Assembly: GCA_034008185.1 (NCBI GenBank)
Contig: CM067083.1
Location: forward strand, 124,514,337 to 124,578,336
Direction of reading: 5' to 3'
DNA from: Gorsachius magnificus
Taxonomy: Eukaryota > Chordata > Aves > Pelecaniformes > Ardeidae
DNA: 64,000 nucleotides
The notes under the pieces are model-generated. The model was not told the DNA's origin and made no database searches. It saw nothing but the letters and a program-made list of their open reading frames with translations. The translations under genes were made by a program, and so were the position numbers. The first letter of the stretch is position 1. Every line of letters starts with the position of its first letter. Of this stretch, positions 11,284 through 24,132 are shown piece by piece.

Positions 11284-13373
11284 CGTGGAGCACCACTGGC
11301 CGATACCCGAGCAGCTCTGACCAGCCCGTGCCGACACACGGCTTAGCAATAACCGAGTGTGAGACATCCGTGCGTCAGAGCTCGCCTGCGCCGGGCAGCC
11401 TGGCTTTACGCTGCGCTCCTCCTGGCTCCGAGCGCGCTCGGGGCTGTTACGCTTTGCTAGCTCCTTGCCAAGTCCTTCATCTCCTGCTCCTCTTGGTGAG
11501 AAGAGCTGGGGTTGTGCCAGACTGACATCCTGTCCTGGCACCAAAATACCTGGCTTTGACTCTGCATGTAACGTTGCTGTTCTTGTCGGGTTGTTGGGTT
11601 TTTTTAAAGGATATGTCTCCTCCTGTCTCGGGGATAGCCGCTGGCTGTGCACGTGGATTTTCAATGTTACCGTCTCCATCTCTACGGTCCACCGCTGCCT
11701 CTGTGTGCCCTTCGCACATCTTTGGTGCGTGTGAAAGCCGCTTTCCTCCAAACTTTACACCACTGGCACGTACGGAGCACAGGTAGCTGCCTCCAGCTTC
11801 ACTTCCCATGGACGCAGCAGAGGGTGGTGGTTTCAGTACCGGTGGCTTTTAACAGTGACAGCACGTGGCTTATTTATTTTACCTCCGTAACCTGAGTTTC
11901 TTGTATGAAGTTAAGGTGGGGCTGCTGCTGAGTATTCCCTTTATTCACAGCAGAGGAATTGAAGGTACCCAGCTATTGAGTAGCTGTCTCTATCCCCATC
12001 CACCCAGCCTAAATCAGCTACCAAAAGGAGAGGGACCTGCAGTGTTGTCCGTAAAGGGATGGAATCTCACTGGTTGCCCTTGGCGAGCGTGCTGGTGAGC
12101 TGCCTCCTTGGTTTTAGTGAATTTGAAAGCTGAGATGCTGTGGGTGAGGCTGCTGGCTACTCCAAGGGCAAGGACCAGGAATGCACGGACCAAATATTTA
12201 TGCGCCCTAAGACCACAAATTACTTTTCAAACACTAAAAGCTAGCTCCATAAATACAGTGCTCTTGCACGGAAGAGCTTTTTCAGCTGCAGTATCTGCTG
12301 TGGCGTCTGTCAGCATTATCTGTTTGTGCTGGCATCGGAAAAGCAGACTAGCTGGGCTTGTACCAACAGGATTGTCTCCTTATCTCTGTACAGAAGACGC
12401 TTGTTCGGGGCTGGGGGGGATGAGATTGAATTCCCCTATCGCAGATGCTTGCCCTGTTCACACCGAATGCACTGGTGTCCATTAATAAGCACCCTTTCCT
12501 TTCTCCTTTAACACGCAGGGATTTTGTCACCTGTGCCTCGCCGTCCCTGGTAGCCTTTAAAAGAGCTTCATTTGTAATTTACTCCCAAGACTGGAGAGGT
12601 GTCTGGAACCGCAGCCAAATCCGCACCAGCACGCTTCAGCTTCTGAAGCAGTAGTTTAATGTCTCCCTGCAGCGAGATTTCACTGTAGCCTCGCTCCATC
12701 CCGGTGACGTAGCAGCCTTATCACGGCGGTGTGGAGGTCTGGCACCGCTGCCGCTCCCCGCTATAAGCTAATTACTATGCGGCAAGATGATCAGTTTTCC
12801 CCCGGACCAGGTTTCTATTTGTGTTCTGTCAAGTAGAAAATTAACATGGACACAGGCCAGGGATGTTTCACGCCTGAGTGCGCCGAAGCTGAAGGTGGTG
12901 ATGGGAAGGCAGGATGGATTTCTGAATGGTAGGCGTGGAGGATCAGGTGATGTCAAGCGTCGCCGGCCCGCTTCATTAGCCAGATCATCAGAGAAGTCGA
13001 GTAGCTGGGGAAGAGCCGGAGAAAAATCGCCCGTAGCATGCCCAGTCCTCATTAACGGCCCATCTCGGTGTGCTTTGCCCAGAACGAAGCTGAACAGTAT
13101 TTCTGCAGAGCAGGTAAGGGGTGTTGTCTGCAAAATTTGGAAGCAAGAGGCTGGCTGGTATTAACTTGTATTAACTGTATTAATTCATTATCTGCCACAC
13201 TGGAGCCTTTTCAGGGCCTCCTTGCACCGCAGGGATGCAAACGTAATCGATGTTCGAGTCATCCTCTCCGCTTGCATTGCTGCTGGGTCCAGATGAACAC
13301 ATAAACTTGTAGGAGCCTTATCAGCAATGTGCAAGAGGGACAATAAAGCGAACACCAGCAAAAGCGAGAAGAG

Positions 13374-13480
13374 ATCATAGAATCATAGAATCGTTTAGGT
13401 TGGAAAAGGCCTTTAAGCTCATCAAGTCCAACTGTTAACCTAACCCTGCCATCCCACCACTAAACCCTGGCCCTAAGCAA
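13374..13480 (-). mobile_element. CR1 3'-end fragment
   Basis: ATCATAGAATCATAGAATCG and the following TTTAGGTTGGAAAAGGCC define a short antisense CR1 end. Confidence 0.9.
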
Positions 13481-13929
13481 AAGGATCATAAAGGATTTTT
13501 CTCTGGCCGGTCATTCTCACTTCTTTTTAATCAATAGCATTATTTTGTGAGTGTTCTGATGCTTTTATTAAAAGCACGTGTGGTGATAACCTTCGGGTGG
13601 AGCCACCTGAACTGCTGAGTGTGCCTATTGCTTACAGGAGCACATGACAGGGATTCCTCCTAGGCATTTGGGGTCTTTCTGCTCTTCTCTCCCACTACTT
13701 TTACTCCCCAGAAGCCATTAACATCTGATGTAGCAATCTCCACTATGAAACTGTAGATCTACAGGAACCTTTTAAGTTGTTCTTTAGTACAGAGGCATCG
13801 TATGTATAATGAGCTCTTCCCTGTTCCGATGAGTAAGAGGAGAAGTTCAGAAGAAAAGGCTGGTTTCTGACCCCTACCTTCCTGCACTGGACAGGTACTG
13901 AAACAAATTCCTGAAGCCATGTGCTATGT

Positions 13930-14134
13930 TTTTACCATAAGGGCGATGAGACCCTGGCCCAGGTTGCCCAAAGCAGTGGTGAATGCCCCATCCCTGGAAA
14001 AAATTCAAGGTCAGGTTGGATTGGGGCTGTGAGCAACCTGATCCGGTTGGAGATGTCCCTGCTCTTGGCAGGGGGTTGGACTAGAGGACCTTTGAAGGTC
14101 CCTTCCCACCCGAACCATTCTGTGAATCTCTGAT
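13930..14134 (+). mobile_element. CR1 3' fragment
   Basis: The + strand fragment contains GAGCAACCTGATCCGGTTGG and GGGGGTTGGACTAGAGGACC, and ends ACCATTCTGTGAATCTCTGA. Confidence 0.88.
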
Positions 14135-14977
14135 GAAATAGATGCATGAGGATGCTGCTGATTTAATGACTGGTAGGCTCACTCTCAAGATTGCTGAGTG
14201 TTTCTTCATTGGCGTTTAAAATCTCATAGCCCATAGGAAAGAAAATCGATCGTGAATGCCTCACATGCTCGGTGAGTCATCCTCAATCCCCAGTCTCTCA
14301 GTAATACCTTACCAGCTGGGTTGGAATATTTCAGCAACCATCTCTGGAAGAAGCCTCAAGACATTACATAGCCTGTAGAATCTAAAATCTCACAAATATT
14401 TAACTTGACAAATTTGGGGTTGAGTAGCAGACACATTTCATCGTCCCTGTCTCTCTCAATGCCCGGTGGCAGCACTTTGTTAAAGTGTAAGAAAAGTTGC
14501 AGTATTAGCTCTTAAATATTTAATTGTGCTTGGTTTAGAGTCAGAAGATCTGTCGTTTCTGGCTTCATCTGTTGCCGTTAAAGGCGGTGGTGGCGTGGTG
14601 GCTTTCTCTCTCCTGACAGTGGATGCTTTCAGTGCAGCTGGGTTTGGGCAGGCCTGTGTAGTAATTAATGAAATATTGCTTCTGTAATAAACAGATCAAT
14701 GAGATGTAATCTCACCATCTGGAAGCTCTTGGATGGGTCTTAGCTGCAGACTTGCCATGTAAAAATCAGTTCTAGCCAGGGCATCTCCCATGTGCAAAGA
14801 GGCACCCTGAAAGTTGAATGCTGCAAAATCAGTTCTTTAATTCTACCATTAATTTCATTGTTTTTATTAAAAAAAAAAAAAAAAGTTACTGGTGACAGTC
14901 TTGGGTTTGAGATTTGGGCTTAAGAACAAATCAGAAAATCCCCGAGCGATCCATTTGTTAATGTGATAAAGATTTTA

Positions 14978-15172
14978 TCATAGAATCGTAGAGTGGTTTG
15001 GGTTGGAAGGGACCCCTAGAGCCCACCCAGCCCAACCCCCCTGCAGGAGCAGGGACACCTTGAACCACATCAGGTTGCTCACAGCCCCGGCCAACCTGGC
15101 CTGGAATGTTCCCAGGGATGGGGCCTCCACCCCCTCTCGGGGCAACCCCTGCCAGGGTTTCACCACCCTCAT
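14978..15172 (-). mobile_element. CR1 3' fragment
   Basis: The antisense fragment starts TCATAGAATCGTAGAGTGG and shares its body with the inserts at 9980 and 41030. Confidence 0.9.
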
Positions 15173-17229
15173 GCTCTGGTTTTCCTTGTTAGCTCTGCAC
15201 CTTCACCAACACAACAGATTCTGCAAGGTGAAGGACTGGGGGGGGGTGTATCTGCTTGTTTCAGTAAAACTTCATAAACAGTTTGTTGAATTATTCTGTC
15301 AAGGTACTATAACCCTTACAACCAAAATACCTTTCCAGAGCGGGGCTGGTGTGTCTGTACCCCGCAAAGCAGTCGGGTGCGCCAGGCTCCCAACCCTGTA
15401 GTGTCACCCCAGAAACTTGCCCCCTTAAATTGTATTTGGTGCTTTGGTGTTTGGCAAGCCTACCCCAGCAAATTAGGAGAACTGGCCCCAAAGCCGGTGT
15501 CCCCAAACATCCCTCTCCCACCTTGGTTTCTCCCTTCATTTTTATTTATCAAGAGCTGACCACGAGCTGGAGGAAGGGTCAGCTCTGCCAGAAAGGGTCT
15601 GCATCTCTTTGTGTTTGCATCAAATCCAGGGTGGATTTAGATGGAGCAGGGATTGGTGTGGGAGACTGGAGGGACGCACACGATGCTAGGGATATCGGGG
15701 CTTTCTGCTTGCGGGTCACAGCTTCAAAAAGAATCCAATCTCGAATCTGAAAGGCCATCAGTGTTTTGCAGTAGTGAAGTGAGTTGTTGAGCTGATGAAG
15801 CGAGACCCAGGCTTCAAAACTCTTTTTGATCGCAGACTTGCTTGGTGCTTTCAAATTACCCAGCTGCCTGGGATCTTGGCGCTTCTTCTGGGACGTGGCG
15901 ATGACAGTACCTCCCTGCTAGACGGAGATGTCGTGAAAATAGTAATTTAAAATCTCTGGGAAGCAATCCGGGCAGGAGGAAAGCACAACTTGCATTTGAC
16001 AGAAAAAAACAGAGGCTTTCAGGTGCAGATTTGTCTTCCAGGTCCAACAAACAGCAACACACAGACTAAATACAGGTTAGGCACCATTGCTCGGAGTGGG
16101 TTTGGTTCTGGTAATCGTTGAGCCCCCGCTAGAGAAAGGATTATGAAATGCTTCACACGCGGTGATATTAAGAGTCATGTAAGTACATAAAGATGTATCT
16201 AAATCACAACTCTGAACTGCGACGCTAATTAGCTCGTTGTGGTTGCTGCGGCAGGAGGAGGTCACGAAATACTGAACTCTCCCACCCCTGGCTTTAGTCC
16301 TTCCAGGGACTGTTGGAACACATGGGGAGAGTCGCTCTGCGGGGAAAATGCTTCAGACCCCAGTGCTGCAATGTGCTTAGGGGTGCAAAAAAAAAAACCA
16401 AAAAGAGTTTCCGGTGCTCCGTTTTTAAAGGAGATTTATTGAAATAAAAATATTTTTTAAATTATCTTTAAAAAAAAACCAAAAACCAACATATTCCTAT
16501 TTTCCATTCACGTTGCCTGGATTGTTTTCTGATGGCTGCCAAAATATTAGTAGCCCTCAGTAATTCTCAACAGAATCCGTTGTTTTACAGAAAAGCGAGT
16601 GTGTTTATGTTTCCTCTCTATGCTAATGTGAAAATTGAGAGTTTTGTATTTGCACGATACTGGGTAACATTTCCAAAAGCTCCTACTTCTAATTTTCATA
16701 GGATTTTTATCATAGGATTTTTATCTCCCAGTGTCTTTAGGAACTTTGGGGAAATGTGTTGCCAATTATCTAATCTTAAAAAGAAAAATAAATCTTTGCT
16801 GCCGGGGTTGATTTAAGGATTGTTCCTTGGTTTCTTAAATTAATAACTTCTTTCTGACTGCCCCGACGTGCCCAGGTTTGCTCAGCGGTGTTAAGAATGA
16901 TGGTTTTTTCTCTTTCCTGGGTGCTGATAAGGCGTTTTGGTTATCTCGAATCCTTTGCCTTTTGTTGCAGTTCTCTGCAGTTGGTTGGTAGTGATTCACA
17001 TGAAGCAGCCTCGTGTTTTCCCTGAAGATAAAATCCAGCGTGGTGAAAAGCGCAAATGCCAAAGCAAGCTAACTGGAGGTCAGGGATGGATCTGCTGTGC
17101 ATTCTTATCTCATGCATCAGTTCAGAAATGTGGTCTGTGGTTTTTCAGTCAGCGTCCAGTATACAGTAGACAAGAAAACGTTCCCTCATCTTATTTTCCT
17201 ACCAGTCTTATGTATTTGAAACCCTAGTT

Positions 17230-17272
17230 TTGACCCTGCCAACTTGACCCTGCCAACGGATCCTGCCAACTT
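17230..17272. repeat. Short tandem repeat, three units
   Basis: TGACCCTGCCAAC occurs twice in a row, and then a third, changed copy (GGATCCTGCCAAC) follows. Confidence 0.8.
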
Positions 17273-17288
17273 GAAGAGCAAGGGCTTA

Positions 17289-17352
17289 TCATAGAATCAT
17301 AGAATGGTTTGGGTTGGAAGGGACCTGTAGAGGTCATCTAGTCCAACCCTCC
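17289..17352 (-). mobile_element. CR1 3'-end fragment
   Basis: The fragment reads TCATAGAATCATAGAATGG and then GTTGGAAGGGACCTGTAGAG, a very short, well-preserved antisense terminus. Confidence 0.88.
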
Positions 17353-20300
17353 AAAGCAAGCTCTGGATGCTTGCCCGAGCGGCTGCCGAGTGCCAGTAAG
17401 TGTTGGCTTTGCTTTGAAGTCCTATGTGGAGCGTAGGTTTTGGATAGCAGTGGATTTCACAACAAGGCATTTGTTTGGCAGCTAGGAAAGTCTTGTCTTG
17501 GACTTGGTCAAGGTCAAAGCAAGGAAAAAACCTAGAACTTCTCTTTTCGTAGCCTGAGTTTCTACCAAGACCCATAGTAAAAAGAGGATTGTGTTTCCTC
17601 GCTCACCACTGACGTCAGGCTCCCAGTCACCTGACCCCAAGTCTTGGGAAACTCTAAAATGTGAGCTTTGTGATCTCTGAATGACGGCCTTTGAATCCTC
17701 CTGATGCTTTGGCAGCCTCTGTCTGGTCATGGGAGACACGCTTGGAAGCCAAGGAGGTTCTCTCGGAGCTCTTGTTTTCTTTCTCCGCTTTCCTAGCTGT
17801 GTTGAAAAGGCAGACGTTCATGGTCTGTCCCCCGGCAGCAGCGGCTTCCAAGCCTCCTGCCCAGCTCTGTGCCGTCGCTGTGTTTTACCGATGTCCGTGG
17901 AGGTGACTGTAGGTGGCTGCAGAAGCCTTTGTTGCTTCCTTCCCTCTGCCTTTTCAAACCCACAAAAATGACGTTCCAACCATGGCAGAGCGTTCCCCTC
18001 GTAGAGCATCACTGCGCCAGCAGCAACGCTGGCAGTCACGGGGCGAGCGTCCTTTCTGATACCAAGAGAAGAGGCCTCAGCCATCCCAAATCCCCGCGGC
18101 TGGCTTGAGACTCACTGCTGATTCCGGGTGAAATTCGTAGCGCTTTGGTGAACATGGCATCACCCTTTCCCGTCCTGTGCCTGCACTCACCACGAATCCT
18201 TTTCTCAGCACCCTCAAAGGACGATCCTACTTCCCGGAGATCCTACGGACGATCCGGGTGTCCGTGCAGCAAGCCCGGGGCTCTGCCTTCCTCAGGCAAA
18301 GCGCCAAGCCAGGTAGTCACTCCCAAAAAAAAACCTGGAAGAGGCTTCGCTATCGCCGGAATTGCAGCTGGCACGTTAATGGATTGAGGCAATTCGGAAA
18401 GTTCAGCTGACTCAGGTTCACTGCCTTGCACACAGGGCCCCGCTCGCTGCTTCTAAGAAATCTTTTGAGGGGGAAGGAAGCTGCGAGACATGATATGCCT
18501 TGACTGTGCATCTTCGGATAAGATTTTAGTCGTTGCCAAAAGATGCGGAGGCCTGTGTAGAGATAAGTCCCTCGTGTGCTTCAGTAAGTCTCTGCTATGG
18601 AAATTTTATGAACTATTAGTAGCTCCTTAATGATCCTGAAAACAATCTCATTTTCACTTAGTTCTGTGCCTAGTGAGCCGTGGTGAAGGAATCTTTGAGG
18701 ATACTCAGCCTCGGATGCTGCATCGCAATATTTCTGCGTGGCAGGGCTGAGTCAGAAGGGTGTATTTATGGGCTCTGCACAGAAAAGGTCACGGGCAGGG
18801 GTTGCTGCAGATGGGCAATGAAATCTGATTTCTGCTGTCCTCTGGGTAGCAGTCGCGTGCCGGCTGCTTGCCCTTCTGGGCCAGAACAGTGTTTAACCCT
18901 GACGCTGCGGTCACTTCACTCTGTCCCCTGCTACAGGCAGACTTTTAAAATTTATTGAATTAATTTTGAGGTTTCAATGTTACAGTGAAAAGCCAGGTTT
19001 GGGGTTTTATCGGTAGGGTTCACCATTATTCAGATGCTTCCAAAAGAAGAGAACAAAAGGTGATTAAATTAACCAGCAGCCGTTGCCAGAGGATGTGTCG
19101 TTTGAAGATTGCGGTGAGGGACGCTTCCAAAAAACCTCAGCTGGCCCCTGGCCACAGGTTTCCGTCCAGGCAGGGGGGATCGGGGCCCCTGCCCTTCAAC
19201 CAAACCACTGGCGGTGAATCTGGAAGTGGTTGGTCGGAATCTGGTCTGCTGAGTTCGAGCTAAGCTCTCCTGCAGAGTTTGATATGGAATATTTAAAATT
19301 GAAAACCCCTGTTTTAAAGACCCAGAGTGAGAAATGCGGCCAGTTCTGGCATGGAAAGTCAAAAAGGTTCCTGGGTCAGCTTTTGGCCTTACTCTTCCAC
19401 TCCTGCGTGATCTTTCTTTCGTGGTATTTCTTGGATGATGTTGCTTTTCACCGGAGAGCACGGGTGCAACGTGGAGCCATGGGCAGAGCGCTGCCTGAGC
19501 CGGTCCCACCAGCTCTGTGGTCTGTTTGCTGTCAATCAGAGCAGCAAAGATTTGTGAAGAGACCTTGTGCCACTGAGACCTTCCTTTCAGGTATGCCCGA
19601 TGGGCAAGTGCTGAGGGCACGCTGGGCATTACGGGTTGCTTCTCCAGCAGGTACCCCTGAATGACTTGTCAGCAGATGAAATGGCACGTTGTTTTTAATA
19701 GCTGTAGCTCTGATTTTCTTCGGACTGCATGCTGATAACTCTCCTTGTGGTCAGAAGCCAGCAGCGTAATCCTCCAACTTTGGAGTTTTGGACTTTGCAT
19801 TCGTACAAAGTTGCGATAATTTTGCAGTGGAGAGGTCTGTGAAGGTGGATTCCTTCTGCGTGACTTGCAGGCAGTTATTAGTGTACCACAGATCTTTTAT
19901 TCCATTGAGCAGTGCCGACTGTGTTGCACTTCTCTCATGGATGAGGAAGGCTGTGGATGGTTTCTGGCTGTCAGCCTGCTTTTAATCCCACGCTTCAACA
20001 CCCCGCTTCTCTTCCAGTTGTGCCATGCCGATCTCAAAACACCCGTCCTCCGTGCTGGTTGTGATTTCCCCGATACGCTTTGACTACGAGGAGATACCTT
20101 TGTATTCGTGGCATCCTATTGAATATTGTAGGCTGGGTTTGTTAGTTTCTGGGTTCAGAGCAGCTGAAGTGAATCCCATCCTCATCCTCTCTTGCTGTGC
20201 ATCAGTTTGGCTCATGGGAGATTTTTGTGCATTTCAGCACAGTTCATTTCAGAGGAATCTAAGCCACAAGCTTTGCTCCGGGTGCAGATCAAACCCAGTC

Positions 20301-20364
20301 CACCCTCTTGAAGGGGGCAGAGGGGTCCAAAGTACCTGACAGGAGGGTGTAGTGAGGTGGGTGT

Positions 20365-20656
20365 TGGTCTCTGCTCCCAGGGAAGGGGCGATGGGACGAG
20401 GGGCACCGGCCTCAAGTTGTGCCAGGGCAGGGTGAGGTTGGCCCTGGGGAACAATTCCTTCCCCAAAGGGCTGTCAGGCACTGGAAGGGGCTGCCCAGGG
20501 AAGGGGTCGAGTCCCCAGCCCTGGGGGGATTGAACAGCCGGGCAGAGGCGGTGCTGAGGGCCAGGGTTTGGGGGTGGGATGGCAGGGGTAGGGGAGCGGT
20601 TGGGCTGGGGGAGCTGAAAGGGCTTTGCCAACCCAAACCATTCTGGGATTCTATGA
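20365..20656 (+). mobile_element. CR1 3' fragment, young subfamily
   Basis: The + strand copy is nearly identical over its length to the one at 30231 and similar to the antisense copy at 1246. It ends CCATTCTGGGATTCTATGA. Confidence 0.9.
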
Positions 20657-21009
20657 ATGAATGGCTTTTTGGCCGGCTTCAAACCAAGCATGTGGTGGGG
20701 ACAGGCAGTCCAGGATACCAAAAATCCAGTCTGAAGTCACCCACTCCAGTCACGTACAGGGTAGAGGTGTGGGCTTGAGCACCGAATGCTTCCATCTACC
20801 GATCCGCTCCTGTCAGGCCAGATGGGACTGTAAGAAGCCCTCGTCCTGTTGGCGTGCACCTCCACACCTCCCTGCTTTTCCCCACTTCCAGACATGGATG
20901 CTAAGCAGCCTCCCACGGCCCCACTGCCCTGGTGGTCCAGGGGATGTATTCCTGGACACTTGGCTTCCACGCTTCGGGACACAAACCCAGCGGCTGCTTT
21001 TTGGGGTGT

Positions 21010-21894
21010 TGTGGTGGGTTGACCCCAGCTGGACGCCGGGTGCCCACCAAAGCCGCTCTGTCCCTGCCCTCCTCAGCTGGACGGGGAGAGAAAACACAAC
21101 AAAAGGCTCGTGGGTTGAGATAAGGACAGGGAGATCACTCGGCAATTACTGTCACAGGCAAAACAGACTCGATTTGGGGAAATTAGCTTAATTTATTACC
21201 AATCAAATCAGAGCAGGGTAATGAGAAATGAAACCAAATCTTAAAACCCCTTCCCCCCACCCCTCCCTTCTTCCCGGGCTCAACTTCACTCCCGATTTCT
21301 CCACCTCCTCCCTGCAAGCCGTGCAGGGGGACGGGAATGGGGGTTGGGGTCAGCTCATCCCACGCTGTCCCTGCCGCTCCTTCCTCCCCAGGGCAGGACT
21401 CCTCACACTCCTCCCTGCTCCAGCCTGGGGTCCCTCCATGGCAGACCGTCCCCCATGCACTGCCCCAGCCTGGGCTCCTCTCCCCACGGGGCCACAGGTC
21501 CTGCCAGGAGCCTGCTCCAGCGCGGGCTTCCCACGGGGTCACAGCCTCCTTCGGGCACCCCCCTGCTCCGGCGTGGGGTCCTCCCCGGGCTGCAGGTGGG
21601 GATCTGCTCCCCCGTGCCCCCGGGGGGAGGGCTGCTCCTCTCGCATCCTCTCACTCCTCTCTTCTGACTGCTGCTGCTGTTGTGTGGTTTTTCCTATTCC
21701 TTCTTAAACATGTTAGCCCAGAGGTGCTACCACCATCGCTGATGGGCTCAGCCTTGGCCAGCGGTGGGGCCGCCTTGGAGCTGGCCGGGACTGGCTCTGT
21801 CAGACACGGGGGAAGCTTCTGGCACCTCCTCACAGAAGCCACCCCTGCAGCCCCCCCCCCCCCCTACCAAAACCTTGCCACGCAAACCCAATAC
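21010..21894 (-). mobile_element. Solo LTR of an avian ERVK-like endogenous retrovirus
   Basis: The 885-bp element starts TGTGGTGGGTTGACCCCAGC on + and ends ACGCAAACCCAATAC. It is flanked by GGGTGT on both sides (21004-21009 and 21895-21900). A 6-bp duplication is typical of betaretrovirus-like (ERVK) insertions. I recognise the sequence as a common avian LTR type, lying antisense to ELP3. No internal retroviral genes are present, so it is a solo LTR left by LTR-LTR recombination. The right terminus lacks the expected final A. Confidence 0.85.
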
Positions 21895-22363
21895 GGGTGT
21901 CTCAGTGAGAGCTTTTCCCCTCAAAAGCCTCTTGCCTTGAAAACATCCCTGCAGCGCTGGAGCTGGCGAGACGTCCCAAGTTAGAGCTGGGCAGCGGGGA
22001 AACCGCGCTGCATCTTCACGTGCAGCCCTCGGCTTGAGCTCCTCTCCACAGAAGACTTTTCCCGTTGAAAGACAGTAATTTTGTGCACGAAGTTACTGCT
22101 GCGAGCGGGGCTGAGGTGACAACTGGGATCTTCGTGAAGCGGCACGGTGTGGGGACCCCTGGGGCACAGGGCCAGCCAACTGCATCATCAGTCTTGTTAA
22201 TGGCCTGAACCCATCGCCCTCAAACGAGGAAGAGTTGGCGCTTAACTAGGGCCACTGAATAGCTCTGAGATTAATGGGAGGCAGCGCACGATGCTCCGAC
22301 GCAACCTCAACTGCTGCCTTTAAAATCCACACATTTCCCAAAGGCTTTAGGAAAAAACAAGGC

Positions 22364-22385
22364 GGGGGGGGGGGGGGGGGGGGGG
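22364..22385 (+). repeat. Poly-G tract (22 bases)
   Basis: An uninterrupted run of G lies in the ELP3 intron. Its length is uncertain in any assembly. Confidence 0.95.
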
Positions 22386-24055
22386 AGTGTTAGTTCTGAC
22401 CCAGGTGTTTTTAAAACCATCAGCTGAATTACTCTGTTGTCCTTTAGCTTCCAGAGGGTTGTTCTGCAGCTTTAGATTTCGCTGATCCTTTTAACCAAGT
22501 TGTTCCAGGCCATGGACGGGGTGGCTCTGCTGTTTTACTGCCAAAATCTTGTATGTTGTGCCCCGGCATCTCTCCTAATGAACCCAGAGGACGTGTGTTA
22601 GGCAAGATATCGATAAAGATGGCAGTTTACTCCAGGCCAGAGATCCCGACCCTCCCGGGCCGAGATCAGGAAAAGGGGAGTGGACATGTGTGCCGTGGAC
22701 TTGGGTTTTTCCTTGGCTTCAGGTTCACGCTGAAGCCGAGTGAATTTGGGTCCCTTCAGGATGTTTTTGGCTGAGGGTGATGCTCTGCTGCGACGTCGCA
22801 GGGGCTTTGCCACTGCTTAGAAGTAAATTTCCTCAGGGTTCTTTCTGGTTTTTTCAAGCTCTTCCCAGCTTCAGCTGGAATGAGGGGCAGGGGGGCATCT
22901 CAGGTCTGGGTTTCGGGTGTCTTTTCCATACCTTAGATTATCGTAATGCTTCCCTGGGGCGTTGGCTGGGGGGGTTCTCTGGAGCGGTGGTGCTTACGCC
23001 ATTTGATAACTACGGTAATGTGCATTCAGGAAATACATTACCGCTATTTTAAACAAATCTGTCAAAGCAGCAACGGGTAAAAATGCTGCAGGGATGTGTG
23101 GGCAGGAAGGGGTTACCAGCCACACCGGGTCACTCCCTGCATAGGAGATGCAGAGCCGATTCCTGGAGAGCCATTTGCAAGCACCGCAGTTTCCAGGAAC
23201 TGGCTGGAGGGATGAGATTAGAGGAAAAAGAGGCTGCTTTTCTTGATGGAGAGCCGTGTCCTATCTGTCCTTCTGTCCCTACCCACCAGCTGCGCTGACA
23301 ATGATGCCACGATGCTGAATTCCTCCTCCCTCTCCCCTGATGACTAATGTCTGCATCTGTGAGTAATTAGATAAGGTGAGGGGGAAGGCTGCTGCGCTGG
23401 ACCTGTCCTGCCGTGAAAGGCAGCCTGGGTCGGTGGGGCTGGGCTCACCCTGGGCGCGGGCGCTGCGGGGTCTCGTTAAGAGAGGAAGGAGAGGGAAGAG
23501 GCTGTTTGGGAGCTGAGGGCGTTCGGAGCCGTCCTTTTCAACCAGGAAATTGGATTGCGGCTGCGGAGCCCACTTGTCTCTCTGAAGTGCAGCTGAGCTC
23601 GTTTCTAGGAGCCGTTGGACAGAGTTTGTCGGGTTTTAGAGCCCTTCAGTTCCTGGTAATGATGCCTGCACCTGAGCTGCCTCCTCTCAAGGGCCTGTCT
23701 TTGGGTTTTGTTAAGCCCGGGGTACTCTTGCCTCACGTTTCACTGTTGTTCCCGTGTCGCTTCCTCCCTCCCTCGCAGCTCGCAGCCTTTCTCAGGGCAA
23801 AGGATGGGGCCCGTGATTCAGGGCAGGTAGAACAGCTCTGTTCCTGCATTTCCCCCCTTAAAAACACCGTAATCAGTCCAGATGCTAACGAGCATAAACA
23901 CCCCCGCCGAGCATAAACGGCCCGGCGCCGAATGGAGAGGCCGAGCTCCTTTTGGCATCATCCCTCCATGGAAATGACTTTCCTGCCCAGCCCTGGCTTC
24001 TCCAGCTCGTTTGGCATCATGCTGAATTAAACCATTTTTGTCGTTCTTCTTACAG

Positions 24056-24132
24056 GTGTTGGCACAAGGAACTACTACAGGAAGATCGGCTACGAGCTGG
24101 AAGGGCCTTACATGGTGAAAAGGCTGGACTGA
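24056..24132 (+). CDS. ELP3: ELP3 last coding exon and stop codon
   Basis: After the acceptor TTCTTACAG, the two bases GT complete the glycine codon begun at 267. The exon then reads [16 protein letters not shown] followed by PYMVKRLD and a TGA stop at 24130-24132. This is the highly conserved C-terminal end of Elp3, where the NYYRKIGY segment forms the last part of the GNAT fold near acetyl-CoA. The C-terminus ends at the usual place for the family, with no extension. ELP3 and the kinase gene at 44.0-48.0 kb are convergent, with about 19.5 kb between their coding ends. Confidence 0.97.

Larger units (their letters stand above)
268..24055 (+). other. ELP3: Last intron of ELP3 (about 23.8 kb)
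   Basis: The intron runs from GTACCT at 268 to TTCTTACAG at 24055, between two phase-1 exon ends that together encode an uninterrupted Elp3 C-terminus. Inside it I see CR1 fragments in both orientations, a solo ERVK-like LTR at 21010-21894, a (TA)n tract at 294-328 and a 22-base poly-G tract at 22364. The remaining stretches (for example 4.1-9.1, 11.3-13.3, 15.2-17.2, 17.4-20.3 and 22-24 kb) hold no ORF that I can link to a protein family. Their short ORFs have no consistent coding signature. Confidence 0.9.

Noticed and set aside
10906..11751. 281-codon ORF on the - strand
   Set aside because: Much of it is the complement of the + strand CR1 copy at 10951-11283. The rest has no protein likeness.
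13435..13460. Telomere-like CCTAACCCTGCC strings
   Set aside because: They recur at the same place in many CR1 3' ends (also 3255, 32450 and 41445), so they are CR1 sequence and not interstitial telomere repeats.
21228..21984. ORFs of 159 and 215 codons on +
   Set aside because: They lie inside the ERVK-like solo LTR, which is antisense here, and do not resemble any retroviral protein.
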